The position numbers and the translations under genes were made by a program. From Clytia hemisphaerica (lineage: Eukaryota > Cnidaria > Hydrozoa > Leptothecata > Clytiidae), in assembly GCA_902728285.1 (NCBI GenBank), contig CACVBU010000784.1, forward strand, positions 492,507 to 556,506: 64,000 nucleotides of DNA. Reading direction: 5' to 3'. Below the pieces are notes generated by a model. The model ran no database searches and was not told where the DNA came from. It saw nothing but the letters and a program-made list of their open reading frames with translations. This document shows positions 1 through 15,200 of this stretch, piece after piece (position 1 is the stretch's first letter; each line of letters begins with the position of its first letter).

Positions 1-250
1 ATAAAATCCTCTAATTTAAACAAAAAACCCATTCCAATTTGCTTTTGAGTGCTCTATTTCTACCTAACGCCTTAATCTTTCCCACTATGCACCAGTACGC
101 ATTAGCACCGGTTTTTCAAACTTGTTTTTGCTTGTTTTTATAAGAGCAGAAAAAAATGGCTTTTGAAGGAGGAGGGAGGGCTGTTTCCATATAAACAGCT
201 CTTCGTGCGTGATTGTCCATATATTTACTGGATTATTCCTTCAGATAACG

Positions 251-3200
251 ATGCTACAATGTAGTCGTCCAACACCAATTGGAAGTATCAGACGATTGGC
301 TGTCATCGCTATTTTCGCGTATGCTGCTTTCAAATTCTATGGTCGCGAAAATACACCAGGTATAATTTTTTTCAAATCACTTGAATGAAATCAATAACTG
401 CCACACGCATTTGTAACATCCGTCTGACCTAGTAAAGATTTTTTTTCCAGCGGGGATGCAATAAGGATGTACACGAGGGCAGGAAGCTATAAGCAAAAAG
501 CTCGTACCCAAAAATTTTAAAAATGTCAAAAAATGAAGGTCTTCAAATCTCTCTAAAACCTATTTTTATGGGAAGCTATGGTATTTTGTAGCAAAAAGCA
601 AAAAAAAAAATAGAGCTTAACCTCGCTTTAGAAATTTTTTATCGCATTTTTTAGGTTTTTGTAAAATCGCAGGCCAAAATAGGAGAAAAAATCATCAAGT
701 TTTGCATTTTCTTCTCATTGACTTCATTTTTAACCCCTACTTTTAACCATTTTTGAAATCTACATAAAATTTCCGACAATTTGATATATAACATGCATAT
801 GTTCCTGAAAAATCGACATAGGCTAAATCTGAGCCTGCTGCTACGGTACTGAAAAAACTGCTTTGGAATGATGTCCTTATTACAGGGTTTTTTTTTCAGG
901 TATAGATTCAAAAAACTTAACAAAAGGCAAGCTGAGTCAACTTTCTATAGGACTTGGACTGGTTAAATCTATGATTTGAGGCTTTCAAATCCATTTTTTC
1001 ACTGACTAGTACTAGGTCAGAGTTTTTGTCACGCCGTGACGGAAAATTTTCAATAGCCTGTAAAAATCTATGAGAGTGGAATCAGGCCTTAATTTTCTCC
1101 ATGAAACATCAACCATATAGTGTTAATCAGAAACCTAAAATAGAAATTCAAAAATCAACCCACAAGATTTTCTGTAGCCCTTTTTAGTTTTTGTCACGCC
1201 GTGACGGAAAATTTGGGCCTATGTCAAAATTCCCCTATCTTTTCGTCAATTGTACTTGAATTGAGATTTCTTTGCTTGAAAATTCTTCAAATAGGTAGAG
1301 TATATCAGAATATGCAAAAAATAAAGTCAAAAATGCAGAATTACAATGAACTAGAAGTCCTGCAAGGTGGATTTTCTCATTTTTGATCAAAATGTTTCGT
1401 AGACTAATTTTGGAAAAACCCGGGTTTTTTTTTAGGATTCAGCTCATGTTTTAGCTTTCTAAGTTTATTTTTCTCATTCTAGTATATATTTCTGACAACT
1501 TTACATTAAAATTATAATATTTCTTACAAATTCAGGAAAATAATTACATATTTCTCATTTATGATTTTTAGCGTTTAATCACTTTTTTGGCCAAAAATGG
1601 GTAATTTTTCGGCCGAAATCCAAAAAAACCGGAATATTAACTTGAAAATAACCCTATCATGTTATATATCAGTGGAAGCGGAATTTTGAGTAGATTTTGA
1701 ATATCCAAGTTTCATGTCCTGAAAAAGAACTCAACTCAAATTATTATGCTTTAACAGCTAAAAATAGACATGGATGGGTACGAGCTTTTTGCTTATGGCT
1801 AGGACTTCAAATTTTATTTTTTCCTTTCAAACATTATATACAGTAAAAAAATCACTAAAAAGTCCAACCTTTAGGATCCGCACATTTACAATAATTTTTT
1901 CTGACTTGAAAAGGCTCGTCCACCCCCATGTACGTTTTTTATTGGAACAGCCCATTAGGTTATGAAAAAGTTTTTTTGGAAAAAACTCAAGTTGTAGGCA
2001 AAACTCCTAACCCAAAAAATAAGCAACAAATTTACGATTTCTCAAAGTTGAATTTAATCAGCAAAAGAGTATTCCACAACACTCCACAACAAGTCTTGTA
2101 CTCAAACATATAAAAAATGCAGGCTTTCAAAGTTAAAAGTTCTGTCAGTTAGAGTAGGATTGTCACAGGATTTTGAACTTCAAAATCATATCTTTTTGTG
2201 TGTTTTCAAGAGTGCACGTTCATTTTATAAGAACAAACTATATAAGAACATAAGGCTTCGATGGAAAAAATGTTAAGAACAAGTTAAGAACATTTTAAGG
2301 CTTTGTGGATTCAAAAATACCTTTTTCTTAGGAAAATGGTCAAAAATATATTCACAAAATTGTCACAATAAGAACATGTTAAGAATTTTTTTAGGCTTAA
2401 AAACTCTAAATGTTAAGAACATCCAAAGGCTGCAAAAGTTTTGGATGTTCTTATAAAAAACGTGTATACAGGGGGGGCACGCAGTTACTACAAGACAGTA
2501 TGACACTTACTACCGTGGTGGTACTGTATTCAGAAGTTATGAAAACAGTTACTACACAGTGTAGTAACTGCTGTTTGGGGGTGGTGCCAAACACTAACGG
2601 TAGCACTTTTGGTGTAGTAAGTGCTTATATTTTAATTCTTTTTAAAGAACTTTCAAAATTTTTCACCAAAAATGAATTTTTTTGTGAAAAAATTCTTTGT
2701 TAAAAAAAATATTTGTTATAAATGGACGAAAAAAAATTTGATTAATTTTTCTCAGACTCAACTTTGAAATTATGCTTTCCCTAATTATCATTAAAATGTT
2801 CTCAACCTGTCTCAACAGCTGTAAACCAAGTAAATTAAAAGAAAATCTAGCACAAAAATGGCTTTAGGTTGAAAAATAATCGCAATTTAGGGTAATTTCG
2901 AGCATGTTTTTGATGATATCACTCAAAAACAGGGGTGGTACCTGGAAATCTTTTCTGAAAACAGTTACTACCAAGGTGTAGTAACTGCAAAGGGTGGTGG
3001 TCCTGAAAAAAAGTGTTGAAAAAGCACTTACTACACATCATGTCTTGTAGTAACTGCGTGCCCCCCCTGGTGTATAAGACTTGTTGTAGTATATGTGTAC
3101 TACGGCTTTTTTATGTTCACCTCTTATGTTTTCTTTTCTACACAAGATTACACAAGCAAATCACACGGTGCAACTAGTCGTCACCTACTGAGCGCTTTCG

Positions 3201-6200
3201 AATGGGAACAATGCAACTTTGAGATCGGTCATACACGGAACTATTCGAATCCAGACTCTTGGTATTCACCAGCGTCTGCTAAAGGATGGGTTGCTTTGTA
3301 TTGTATCCTTATTCTCATCGTGTTTGTTGGTAAGATCAATTTTTGTTATGGATTTTTGGAACAAACAGAATCATAGGCGTGTCACCTTTTGAAAATGTCA
3401 CCCACTCTAGGCCTCAGCAAAATCACGAACGTTCTTTCAGCGAAAAATGATTTGACTACGATCTCTAGCTTTGAAAATATACATAGTGGATTGTTTTAGC
3501 GCTTTATTCATGGTGTATACAGGACTAGAATTTGAATTTCTTGAAAATTAACTCAAAATTTCCCTCGAAAAAAAACCCTATGTATTCCTAGTAAAATGTT
3601 GAGAAAACCTTGAGAAACATTATTTTCACAGCTGATCGTTAGCTTGGCTCCTTTTCTATTCCCATTTTTCAGTCAAGATACAAATATATGGTTTCTTGTC
3701 AGTAAAGCTCTCTCCAAATTAACTAATTTTGTTTGTAACATTTCAAACTTTTGAGTGTCAGTGAAACTCGAGACGAGACATAAAGTCGGCAGAGATTCGG
3801 CTGTTTAAATTAGAGATCACTGAATGTTGATTGTGTTCCATTCCGCTGGTCATACATTCCTTCAGTTCCTCCTCGACACCCATGCAACCTAATTTAGGAA
3901 TGTGATTTAGCAATTAACGAGAATTTATCCTTGATCGTCAGCTCTTTCCACTTTAATTTTTTTTTACTTAGAACGTTTTCCTACCATCCTCCTTTAAACA
4001 ATCCTTTTTTCAAATTGTTTTTTTTTGGGGGGGGGGGGTCATTAAAAAAAGAAAACTTTTCGAAACGCTTTTCGCAAAAGATAAGTTTTTTCGTAACGTA
4101 TTGGGGTTTTGTAATTTGAGATGCGTCACATTAGAAAATTTATTTACTTTTTCCCGTTCTGGATGCTCCGTGACTTATCAAGCATGCCCTCGCTAAATAA
4201 TTGGGTTGCTTTTTTACAATTTTATTTTCTTTTTCAATATTATTGCGATTTTATTCGGACAACGCTTTTTAAGTTTTGTAATTTTTCAACACATCTTTCT
4301 TCAATCACCTATCAGGTAACATAGGATTTATACTTTCGTGGTTGATTCTTAGACAATTTAACTTTGCGATAGAGCCTACTTCTGACTGATGCTTCCTGAT
4401 GATTTTAAAGATCCAGTGAAATGGAGGATACCGCCATCTTAAAAGTTTTCACTTTCTTTTCAATTATTATTAAAACACCAAAACAAGCAGTGAAATATAT
4501 TCCATTATAAAAATTTATAAAACTAGGATATAAAGACAGAAAAGTAATTTAATGTTTCTAAACTAACATACCTAATTTTTCATAATCAGAGTTTTCAAAT
4601 TAACTTGGTTCATATAAAAAAATCTATCAAATATAACACTAAATATTGGAGAGAATTAGCGGACACGCGATTTGTGAGTACGCTTGCACGAAGTGTGAAA
4701 AATAATTAAAATCTTTCCCGGCTGAAAATTTTTGCATCATTTTAATTTATGTCAACACGATGTGTGCATTGACCCCAGTTTTATAACGATATTTTTTGGA
4801 CAGCTCAGTCGATAGAGCGTTTGCACTAGTAATGAAAAAGTCGCGATTTCGAATCTCACTTCAGTCCTCAGCTTGGTAGTTCGCTATTAGGGTCAATACG
4901 CACGTGTTGGCACTAAAAACAAAGTTGATTATAGTGTTGTATGTTTCAAACTATAAGGAATCCCGGAGATTAGATGAAATAAAACATTGAGCACTATCTG
5001 TTGGAAAGGTAATTCAGAAAATAAAAAATAAAAGTTAAACATTTTACATTTTAAATTGCTGCCAATCAAATATATAAAAAGAGTCAAAAATCAATCGTTC
5101 AATTTAGGCCATCATAACGTCTTGTTAAATATTTGCCAACTTTGCCATAAACAATATCCAATAATGGAAACATCAGATAAGAGATGAAAGGTGCGAAAGA
5201 AAGAAGTACAACATAATTGGCATTGTTGCCAATAACCTGATCTTTCGTAGATGTTTCCATTAAAATCGAAATGCAATTTATCAAAATTAAAGCTTGTAAG
5301 CAGATTGACTCAACCATGTTTAAGCGGGTTAAATTGAATATTTGCGAGGTCTGGTGTATACCATAATGCAATAAAAGACAGGACGAAATTAACCATAGGC
5401 GATTTTCCGGACGAACGCTGAAGGTACAAACAAAAGCCAAAACGGTTCGCGAGAAGAGGTACATGCACTCCCAACAAACAGCTTGCTCCTTTCTTTGATC
5501 ACGTGACTCTCTTAATCGGTATGGTTGAAACAGGGTGTGAAGAATATGTTTAGCTATCTGTCCATTCATCTCTGTTGATCGGTTTTGAGCTTCTGGTGTT
5601 TTGTGTTGCTTTAACAAAAAGACCAATGCACTGAGTGGAAATGTTAGAATCAGGAGAAATTGGTTTGGAGTTATCCTACATTGTCTTAACCATCTTGTTG
5701 CCTTGTACAGAGCAGGGATAAAGGGTATACACCAAAAGAACAAGACGAAAAGAGAAGACGAGACGATTACGCTGTCGGTGGAGAATGCCTTTGAAGCGTC
5801 CATGAAATGATATGAACTACCATTGATGGTGACTGGATGGATTAGCTGAAAGGATAATACGGTGATTGCAGTATGGCCGAAACATAACAGTTGAATGTAA
5901 GCGCATTTGATACGGACAGGTAAGGGGATCTTGTTAAAGGCTTTGGTATTTTCATCGATATAGACTATTTCCCTTCTCGGTTGATCATTTTGGAGTCTCC
6001 TGGTAGTAATATACTCGTAAAGGCCAATTCCAAATACTCCAACTGACAGACTAGCAAATGGTGTAAACCATACAATGATCCTAAAGATTTCAAGTTCCGT
6101 CATACTTTTCATTTCAAGGGGACAAGTGTTCCATTCGAGAGAAGGTATCTGCAACTTGATCGAGAAAATCGAGACGAGAATTTCAGTTGGAATCAATTTC

Positions 6201-9200
6201 TTAAGTGATAAAGGGTTCTGAATCAATATCAGACCGAGGATCTGGTAAAAGTTGAATATGATTTTCATCATTCCTTGGGTCGAAAGTGGCATTGGGTTTC
6301 CAATGATATTATTTTGGTTCAGGTTATTTTCAGCGACTAAAGGACGAAGCTCGTTAGTATTTTGATGGCAATCGAACGAATTATCATGGTTGTATTCTGT
6401 GTTGCTGCTCGCAGATGTTGAATTACAACCTCCATAATTTGGTTTCTCACCACTCACCAGTTTTGATGATTGTTCTCCATGGGCATTATGCCCGTCAAAT
6501 CTTTGTTCGCCTTTTCGTTTCCCTTCTATCTCCTTTCTTTCATGTCGCTGTCCTAAAACTTTTGCATTATCATTATGTTCCTTACGCCACTGTTTCTGCG
6601 TCAAATTCCTTACATTTCTTTCTTTCTTTCGTCCCAAATGCGCAAAAACGTAAAAAACTTTTTCAGAAAACATCAACATTAAAAGAACTATGAGTGAGTC
6701 AGACAAAACAAACCAAATAATGCTAGCATTGCATTTCTCATTAGCAACACAACTATACTCGTTAAATATTGTGAAACTGTATCCAGATGGACAACTACTG
6801 CAAAGTTTGCCAACTCTGTCGTTACGACAAGTATCATATGAGGTACAGTCCTTCATCGATTGACAACAGTAGGTTGAAGGACATCTCTGGAAAGAGATTT
6901 CTCCTGTATTTTTGCCAACATATCCCCAATAATTTCCTTCACTTAGGACCCCTTTTTCCGTCCATACTCCATCATCAGGACATTCAAATTGTGGTGCACT
7001 AGAAGTCTGAAAAGTTCCTGTCCAAAATAATGTCGATGGTTGTGTTGAATACTTTCTTCCTTTCAAAGACAAGCAGAAATATTCAAAGTTCTTGTCATCA
7101 TAAGAATATTTTACTTCCGTGTTTTCTGGACACTCAAATACCAAACCTGTTCCTATATCAATAGTAGTGTTTACAATTTTAACTCTAGAATATTGGTCAG
7201 TCCGAATGGCTTGCTGAGAAATATTGATACCTCCAAGGTGGAAATATACTTCATGAAAGTGAATATACAATTTTCTATATCACCGTAGGTTGAAAATAAC
7301 TGAATCGTCAAACCGTTGAATATGCAATCGGTAATTACTAATTCAGAAATACCATATTCTGAGTCTTTTATATGTAGAGCTGCTTTTTGAGAAGGTTGTT
7401 CGCTTTCAAAGATAAATGATACGATGCTTAAAGACTGAGTCTGTATCGCCATACATGTTTCATTAGCTGTGGTCGTATTACATTTGATAATTGGCTGAAC
7501 CCTTGAATCTAATGCTTCTAAGGAGATTGAGAACTGGTCCGATGTATACTGTGATCCATTTCCAGCATTGACGTGGTAAACAAAGCGTTTGTTAAGGATC
7601 CACCATCTACTATCAAATGACATACACTTATATATTGTTGTACTAAACAATTCTTGAATGCGTATGTGATGGTGCGACAAGGTTCTGATCGCAATCCACA
7701 ACCATCTTCATCATTTGCATTGGTGTCTTGTGAAACATGGATGTCACAGCATGGTGGGGTAGATACTGGTAAATGGAAGTTGAAGCAAACTAGTTATTAT
7801 CATTAATGAAATACTAGAGTTAAATTATTTTTCCTGTTCGATTTTTGGACACACTGTCCCTGTTTAAACCCTTGAATAGAGAATAGGTGATACATGCCCA
7901 TATCCGAGTTTTAAGTAATTTCGTACTATGACTATCTTTTTATAACAGTGTCCATAATAAAAAGGCATAAGAAGATATTTCTCGTATTAGCATGAGAAAT
8001 TTTAAATTGTGAACAAAGGTTTTGGACTGTCGAACTTTATGAAGCTAAACTTGTTCGGATCAATATTTTACAGAAAACAGCAAAATAAGTTTTTGATTAC
8101 CTGTAAATGGCGAGAATAATAAAACCAACAGAAGGAGCATCAACATCATGCAGTTCAAAAGTTTACTAAACATTAAACATACTCTTTTCCCTATGAAAAC
8201 CTTGTCTAATGTGAAACTATTTGGTTTATTTTGCTTGAATAATGTTGACAATCAAAATATCCCATTTCATTATGCGTGTTGGAACCTATTTCCCTTGTAT
8301 TCAGAGATTTAAGTCAAAGTATAAAAAATGGTTCATTTCACCGTCCCTGTTGTCTCCTAAACATTCATTTTAAGGCATTCTTTCAGATAGCCTTTTTGTT
8401 GGTTTACTAAAGAAAGAGCCTTTAAAAATGCCACCAGAGAATTACTTATCCTATTATTTGTGGCCCGGGGTTCACTTTAGCTCTCTTATAGACTGGATAG
8501 CGCGATTAAAGTGGCCCGGTGGTATACACTCTTTTATAAGGACACATACAAGGCTAAATATTTGTTAAAACCTAAAAACAACCTGACGCTCAGCTCTAGT
8601 GAATGTTTTAGAACAAGATAAATAGGACCAAGTCTGAATCAAAAATATAGAAATTAAAGGAATAGTGTATTGCTACGCAAATCAAAATATTATGGTCACG
8701 TGTCTGGAATTTGATTGGTCGAGCGCGATAAAAGTTTACAATTTGATTGGTCGAACGGGATTTTCACTTTCGTTTTCGTAATCTAAACAAACCGAAAAAT
8801 ACTTTGCGACATAAAAAAGTTGGGAGGGGAATGAAAAATCTTTCGTGTAATTTCTTCTGTCTTCTATCATACTTATATGAAGGAAATTTTCTGTTTTGCT
8901 ATGCCAAAATTGATTCACAAATGTAAATACTACACAAGAGTTTTTCTATACACAAAGAGATTGTGAGATGAGAAGATATAAACAGTTCTTTTTTGTTTTC
9001 CTGTGTTCTTTGTGTTTCATCAAGAGCAGATGAACAAAATAACAAATAGTAAATAAAGCATAAAACATTTTTTGAAAAAAATAACATGACATTACAAAAT
9101 TCCTGTATATACAATTGGATTTTGAAAACTATATAAAGTATTTACAAATTCTTTATGGCTTCACTTTTATCAAAAGTGATGCAAAAGTATTTGAATAATA

Positions 9201-12200
9201 ATATGACCTCCTCTTTGAAATTGCCTTCCAAAATATTTCTTTCCATTCAAAAAAAAATTCTCAATTAAAGCACCCTCAGAATTTTTCACACAGTAGCACT
9301 TCATAGGGAAAACTGTTGCTGAAAAAATACTTCCTTTTTTAGCAGAAAATGTTTTTAATATCTTAAAATTTTATCATTGAGTATATGTATTTATCGTCAC
9401 TTCATACAACATCAGTCACAATATTCCACATTCACTCAAGTTAACAACGTAAATAAAATGTAAACAGTTCTTCTTACAGCAGCATATCCATACCACTGTA
9501 AACCATGTAAAAAAATGCAGCTATGTCCATCCATCACGAAACAAACTGGTACATGAAAAATACGTTCAACTGTTCCCAAATCATAGCATGTACGAGGACT
9601 TTCAAAAAGGGTGCAGAGATATGTAGCTTCAGAGTCGAACTATGCCAGAAGCACAAGAAGACAAAGTCCCTTGATCGATGGTTTGATCTTAATTTTCAAT
9701 GATAGTCACAGGATTTTAAATTTAATCAAATCAATGTGTCCTACTTCCTCAACATTATTTCATAAAATTCCAAATCAGTACTATATGATGCTCAGAACCA
9801 GACAGAGTCTTTCATTCATCGTAGAGTTACTTTTCACTTCATTTTATTTGGTTCGTGCAAAATCTCATGATACAGTGCTTTTATCGAGAAAATAATATCC
9901 ACATTCCATGATTATATCGAAACGAAGTATTCCGAAGTTATGTAGACTACAGTCTCCAGAGTTGATTTTTCAAGTCATTGGATGAACGAAAATGTCCCAT
10001 ATTTTGAAGTACGAACCATGAAAATCTTCTTTGAACAAGGCTTTCTTGTCTTGATGAGTTTCATTCACTTCTCAGATCCATATATGCACACTTTCGAGAG
10101 ATGAACAAGTCTTTCTTGTCTTGTTGATGAGTTTCATTTCACTTCTCAGATCCATATGCACACTTTCGAGAGAAAATAGAAATCTCTTTCTCCTCTTGAG
10201 TGTTCAAAATTGACTACATTGTTATTTAACTGAAAGAAGCAAGAGAAGAGATAGTTCTGTATAAATTGGTTAGCAAAAGAATTCAACCTTGATATTAAAT
10301 ATCTTCTTGTATCTTCAGCATCATAGAAAAATAAACATTGAAACTTTCCATAATGATAGTTCAATAATAATATGACCTATTTCAGTTAATATTAACACTG
10401 CTCAGCCACAAAATGATCAATGGAGGTCTCGTAAAGATTGCAGTTTTTCTCAATAAAAATTTTCCAGTCGCCATTTTCTTCTAGCTCGTTTTTTGAGCAA
10501 GACTAGAATCTCGTTCGGTTTTCTCGCGCCCTTGACGGGAAATACTGATTCGGGTAGTTTTACTTTTTGCGGGAAAAACATGAGCGAGTTTCTTTGCTGT
10601 CGAGTTCAACTGTAGCAATACACTATTCCTTTAACACCGTTACACACATGGGTCTGAAAATGAATAAAAATGTTCTGAACAAAATAAGACCTTTTAAGCA
10701 CATTAAAGCCTTAAAATTTCACAAAATTAAGAACAGCCCAGCTTAAGCCAAAAATTTTTGGTTCTTATCAAAAAGCGCGTGGTTTTCGATTTTGAACTTT
10801 TGCTTTGGTGTTGTAAAACAGCCCGATGAAGAAATGTTTTTGTTTGAAGGTATTGCAAATCTCAGTTATGTTGGTTTGATGAAGTCTTAAAAATGAAAGG
10901 AAAAACTTTCTAACGCAAGTTCTTTTGTTTTTTTAGCTTTGGCAATCATCTGTGATGACTTTTTCGTGCCTTCTCTGGAAGCGATCAGTGAAAAACTTGA
11001 TTTATCAGAAGATGTAGCAGGTGCCACCTTTATGGCGGCCGGCTCTTCAGCGCCGGAACTTTTCACGTCAATTGTGGGTGTGACGGTCGAGAGTGACGTC
11101 GGTGTCGGAACTATAGTTGGGTAAGTTTTAAATCATTCTTATTTTGTTGAGTTTTTTTATCTCGAAAACTTATAAATAAACTGGTTGGTTTGTATTTGTA
11201 AAAAAGAGTTAATTTCTGAGTTACTTTATATTATGGCGTTTTTGTTTCGCCTATAGGCAGTGTTGAAGGCAACCTTCAGAAATATTTCTGTTTTAGCTCT
11301 TCAAGTAGAGGCGAGGACTGACGCCACCAATCTTACTAATATCGTATAAAAAAGCATAGGTATAATTTGATAGCTTCTTTCATTTTTATAGGAGTGCCAT
11401 ATTCAATCTTCTTGGTATTGTTGCATTATCGGCAGCTTTTGCTGGTCAGGTAAAAATAATTCTTAAAATCCAGTTGTTTCTATGTTTTTATTAAGCTGTT
11501 TTTCGTGAAATTACTCGAAACCGAGAGGCTGGGTTCGCTCAGTCAAAATCGGGCTCAGTCAAAATGGGAAACGGGGACGTGGTATTAGTAAGAGACCCCG
11601 CGACGGTTGCAATTTCACTAAATTTCAAAGGGTGTATTCGACAGGGTCGAGTGTGGTTATTTTCATCGCTCTTTAGGGAGTGTTTTATGAAGAAAAAAGT
11701 TATCATCTAGCAAGGTCGATATTTTCATCAGAACTTCTGGATTCAAGATTTCGTCAGTTAGGGTCAAATGTCTACTAAAAAATTATATCTCACAAGGCCA
11801 ACTCCAGCAGTAGGTCCCCATCGCCCGAAGGTCTGCTCCTGCCTCCTGGCTTATTGGTTTTCGGCCCAGTTCTCTTTTGCATTGTTCATGTTTTATTTCT
11901 TTAGGTTCTACATCTTGATTGGCGACCCTTGACGCGTGACGCTGCATTTTACTGTTTTTCTATTTGCTTTTTCATCATCTTTGCATGGGATGGCAAATTT
12001 GAAATCTACGAAAGTGTCATTTTACTGGCCCTCTATTTTCTGTACATCCTTCTGATGAAATTCAATCCGAAGTTGATGGAGAAGATGGCTCAATGGGGGT
12101 AAGTGTGGCCGATTGTGTGTTCATATTGTCTACTGAAGCTGCCGTTCTAAAGTAAAGTCTGCTCCAAATAAATGACAGTATGAACATTTCTTAAGTTCTT

Positions 12201-15200
12201 GAGATGAACATGTATCATTAAAAGTAATATCTCTTTCGATTAAAATCTTCATGATCGAATTTTCCTCCGTCCTTCTAGATCACGAAAAGTGGATCCTTCA
12301 TCTGACAATAGCAACAAAAGCGATAAAGAAGATGGCACAGAAACGGTAACATAACTTTTACTAAATAGTTTGTTTATTGTAAGGGGGGGGGGCAAGTGGG
12401 CAAATACAGATAGATGGATATACAGGATGACATAAAAAAATGTTGATGAAAAGTAAGAATTCCAATATATTAGGTAGGTAGTACAGTTTGAAAGATAGTT
12501 AACTAACTGATTGTCGGAAATGTCAGTGATTGTTCATATTTCGAAGCTCGAATGTCTCCTTAACTTGGACGGTTGTTAATTTTTCGAAAATTTCCCAACC
12601 CCCCGGACCTTATTAGGACCCCCCCTGTTTATTAATTTTTAAGAATACTTTCAGCTGTCAAAGAGAAGGCCCCTTATTTTTCTCTAATTAACTTGATTTT
12701 AGCCTATATTTACCCTATTTTTGGGTTTTCAGAAGTACATTTTCCAACCCCCCCCCCCCCGACATTAGGCCCCCCCGTTTATTGAAATTTCGAAAATTTT
12801 CCAACTCCCCCCCCCTCCCGTTTATTTGGCACCTAAGAGTACTTTTCTTCTTCTTGCTGACAGATCGTTGAAGAAGACGGAGAAGAAGACAGCAATGGAA
12901 AGAAACGAAAATTTTCACATATCAACAAGGGTCATTTGCAGAGCAGTATCTCAAACTTGGTAAACAATTCATATTTTTACAAAAATTCGATTTGCTATCA
13001 TTATTGTTTCACCTCAGTTGGAAAAAGCTTTATCTTAAAAGAAGCGATTAACCACGGCGTGCTATATTTGTATCTAAGAAATTCCGCTTGAAGAATCCAT
13101 TATTCATAGTATCGTTTTAATCAAAGACGGGAAACCAAACTCTTGTCCCTGTCATATCTATTGATAATATTTGACTTTTTAACTGACAGGCTCAGACGGA
13201 ATCTGTTGACAAAAGTGAAGATAAAGAAGACGAAGATTTTTCGATCGTGGTTTGTCCTTGTCTGCCACCTGTCAGTGCTGATATCCCTGCTAAACCAAAC
13301 CCTACACTTTTCGGATTTTTGCGATGCGTCTTAAGTTGGATTCTCTTCTTGGTATCTTTCCCATTCGTTATCATGTTCACGTGGACAATCCCGAATTGTT
13401 CGACACCACAGACCAAGAAATATTACCTTCTCTCTTTCTTCATGTCCATCGCATGGATCGCTGGATTAAGTTTTGCTATGGTAACGTTGGTGGGACGAGC
13501 TGGTTGTATTTTGGAGATTGATAAATTCACAATGGGACTTGTGGTGGTTGCCATTGGCACTAGTATTCCGGTGAGCTTTCTCTTGGTGTTGAACAGGAGC
13601 TAGTACCCAGCTATCTACTTCCGTAAATTTATGATTACCTTACCATAATTAAATATTTCCCGTTTTCCAAAAGGGAAATATTTATTAAAACGGGCTTTCT
13701 CCATAATTTCCCGTGTCAAAACGCCTTCCGTACGCCCTGACTGACGCCCGTTTTTAATTTCACAGCGAAAAATGCACACAGTGAAGTATAAGTAATGTAT
13801 CATGATTCGAGTCGACTGATAAACTATATATATAATATATGTTACAAGTTCCTTACGGATTCTCAAGCCTGGTTATAATAAAACTATTACATGTTAGTAG
13901 CAGACCCGACTAGCAATTGTTATGTAGCAGGTTGAAACATGAGTTTTTGCTAGAAAGATGCAGTTTGTTTTCACCAAGTTAAATCTTTAAAATAAATCAA
14001 ACTGTGTGGGTTTCTTTACTTCCAAACAACCTACCAATAGTTTTGGAACACTCCATAATAAAGGAAGATGGCTGTTCTTGTGGATTGACTTTCTGGTTAC
14101 CCCATATAAACACGATGTGACATGAAAGTGAAGAGACATGATTTGTTGGTTATTGTTTGATTTCTTGACTTGTATATCTCATGGCAAATGGGATAGCAAA
14201 TGACTTTTCATGTATTGATTGGCTCTACATATGATACCTCTAACTTTGAACACCTCCAGAATGTTGAAAAAAGCATTTTATGAGATAAAGTTTCGATTGT
14301 AATTTTCATGGAAATTTTTAAGCGACAGATTTGACTTGGCGTCAGTTTTGTTTGGTTGATAAATCTTTAGCTTCACCATGACCATGGGATGATTTTCAAT
14401 AAACTTTTGTTGTTATACACAGTCACTCTTACACATGATGACTCCAGCCATGATTGGTATCAGACAGTCAGAATGTTGGAAATAAAACATTTTACGAGAA
14501 ATTGTTGATAGAAATTATATTGACTTATTTTTACAATTTTGGTGGTGTGGGTTTTGTTGGTTGATAATGTTTAGACCGTGGGATCCTGTTACGGTATATT
14601 GATTGTTGTGTGTTGGAATACACCGTTTAACAGTCTCGCCATCCCACCGTAGAGGCGGTAGGTAAAAATAAATGCTCACTTTAGTGTTCATACGCGTGCG
14701 CAACCGACACCTGTTAAACGGTGTATTGATTACCAAAAAAAAGAGAACCTTTTTTTGATAAATACTTTATTTTTTTCATGAACCGTGTGGATGGTTGACA
14801 TCTTTCTCTAGTCTAGTCTTGTAAACCAATGCAGTGTCTGTTTTCAAATCTTGAATTCTCTATACCTACTGAATTTTTAAAATATGCATGATACAGTAAT
14901 TATGCATGGCTGTATCATTGTTATGCTGGAGTACATAATTATTCAATATGGCTGCCTCTTTAAAAAAAGGTCTACTGTTTACAACCTATTTAAATGCTTT
15001 AAAACTTTGAGCCACATTTTTTTCTTTGTTGCTATTAAAGATAGATTTTTACTTTGTCGTAATGTAAATTTATTGTAAAGTTTTAGTTTTTGAGTTGAGT
15101 TCATCTGCAGTAGTATTTTTTCAGTAATCCTTAAATCTTGTGAATAAAGTAACATTTAACCAGACTTATTGCCCTCATTATATTCAAATTTGTATTTTTT

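Noticed and set aside
6415-7002. Plus-strand frames within the nested gene
   Set aside because: Antisense shadows of the large minus-strand exon.
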